Assembly (NCBI RefSeq): GCF_022458985.1
Contig: NC_061783.1
Location: 82,913 to 146,912 of the forward strand
Direction of reading: 5' to 3'
DNA length: 64,000 nt
DNA from: Mugil cephalus
Lineage: Eukaryota > Chordata > Actinopteri > Mugiliformes > Mugilidae
Below, piece after piece: positions 62,973 to 64,000 of the stretch (positions are counted from its first letter, which is position 1; the number at the start of each line of letters is the position of its first letter). The notes under the pieces were generated by a model that did not search any database, was not told the origin of the DNA, and was given only the letters and a program-made list of their open reading frames with translations. A program made the position numbers and the translations under genes.

Positions 62973-64000
62973 CAGTGGTATGAAAAAGTGTTGCCTCCCT
63001 TCCTAATTTCTTTCCTTTTTCTTTTTTTTGCATGTTTGTCATACTTCAACGTTTCAGATCATCAAACAAATTTAAGTATTAGCCAAAGATAACACAAGTA
63101 AACACAAAATACAGTTTTTACATTAAGGTTTTTATTATGAACAAATAACAAAGTCCCAACCTATATGCCTCTGTGGTAAAAAAAAAAAAAAAGTGATTGC
63201 CTCCTAAACATAACAACTGGTTGTTACACCCTCGACAGTGTTGGTGATGACTTCAATGAGTCTTTTCTATCTGAGGAGAAGTTTTGTTCCATTCATCTTT
63301 GCACAATGGTTGTAATTCAGCCTCATTGGAGAGTTTTCCATCATGAACCTCCTTTTTAAGGTCATGACACAGCATCTCGGCAAGATCCAGGTCAGGGCTT
63401 TGACTTCAGCGTCTTCATGTAGTTTGTCTCCATCCATTCAGAGGTGGACTTGCTGGTGTGTTCTGGATCATTGTCCTGCTGCAGAACCCAAGTTCTCTTC
63501 AACTTGAGGTCACCAACCAATGGCCAGACATTTTCCTTCAGGGTTTTTAGGTAGAAGCAGAATTCATGGTTTGGTGTTGGGTGGAGTGGCCGTTGTGTCC
63601 GGTGGTGTGTTCCTGCTATCAACTGCTAGCATTGTCCACGTCCCCTGAGCTGGCCAGACTGAGGCCTAAGTGCTTTGGATGCCAGGCTGAGATTCCCACT
63701 TAACCTCCGAAGAAGTCCTGGGGATACCAAACTGGATTTGGTGGTGGAGGAGCGGAGAAGGAGTTTAGGCTCAGTGGTGCTGTCTGTCCTCAACGATTTG
63801 ATTTTACTGTTGGTATCATGTTCTTTTTCTGAAATGAAGTGTTACTTTTTCACCAGATGTAATGGGACGGACACCTTCCAAAAAGTTCAACTGAGGCACA
63901 TGAGGCCTGCAGTTCTTTAGATGTTCTTGTGGTGTTTTTTGTGACCTCTTGGATGAGTTGTCTCTGAGCTCCTGGAGTAATTTTGTTTTCACCACTTGTG
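62973..64000 (-). mobile_element. Tc1-like element, partial, runs off the window
   Basis: TA precedes the left end (62971-62972), which begins cagtggtatgaaaaagtgtt. An inner copy of the motif lies at about 63194 (aagtgattgcctcc), giving IR/DR spacing of about 215 bp. The transposase is on the minus strand: 63560-63392 encodes a C-terminal part with WVLQQDNDPEHTSKSTSEWM, carrying the second catalytic Asp. Further right, 63650-63850 departs from the usual Tc1 sequence and may be another insertion or decay. Confidence 0.85.

Overview
The window looks like nuclear DNA from a ray-finned (teleost) fish. It holds three spliced vertebrate genes with GT-AG introns, embedded in a dense mix of fish-type repeats: several Tc1-like transposons, hAT, PIF/Harbinger and piggyBac-type elements, L2/CR1-like and other LINEs, and tRNA-type SINEs. 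I see no bacterial, organellar or CRISPR features. Species cannot be told from the sequence.

Genes, left to right: chtop on the minus strand (coding exons between 3957 and 21569, start codon on the right); snapin on the plus strand (29797-36167, four exons); ilf2 on the plus strand (52040-62685, fourteen exons, complete from ATG to stop). All three reading frames can be joined across introns without a break, giving predicted proteins of 240, 129 and 387 residues, close to the human sizes. From memory, the human genes also lie next to each other on 1q21.3, so this is conserved linkage with changed order or orientation. The genes are not a functional operon: CHTOP acts in mRNA export and arginine methylation, SNAPIN in lysosome and synaptic vesicle traffic, and ILF2 (NF45) in RNA binding with ILF3.

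Layout. 1-3956: decayed Tc1, LINE and SINE pieces downstream of chtop. 3957-21577: chtop, whose 13.8-kb intron 6622-20420 carries a broken Tc1 (8172-9490), an internally deleted hAT (9491-11236), a LINE remnant (about 12010-13190) and a nested stack in which a small hAT (15321-17941) contains a piggyBac-type MITE and a nearly intact Tc1. 21578-29796: intergenic, dominated by a 5.3-kb pair of long inverted arms (24314-24783 and 29228-29601) with a second inverted-repeat element inside; the right arm ends about 200 bp before the snapin start codon. 29797-36167: snapin, with a 1-kb MITE bounded by perfect 37-bp inverted repeats in intron 1. 36168-52039: intergenic, with a hairpin, a head-to-head pair of Harbinger copies, a decayed SAM-domain gene remnant, two divergent LINEs and a LINE with an RNase H domain that ends just before ilf2. 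52040-62685: ilf2, with a 6.2-kb intron carrying a minus-strand hAT transposase relic and an exact 142-bp duplication. 62973-64000: the start of another Tc1-like element, which runs off the window.

I found no convincing new biological system. The most unusual structures are the nested transposon stack with three sets of target-site duplications, the large inverted repeat next to snapin, the exact duplication in ilf2 introns, and the SAM-domain remnant.
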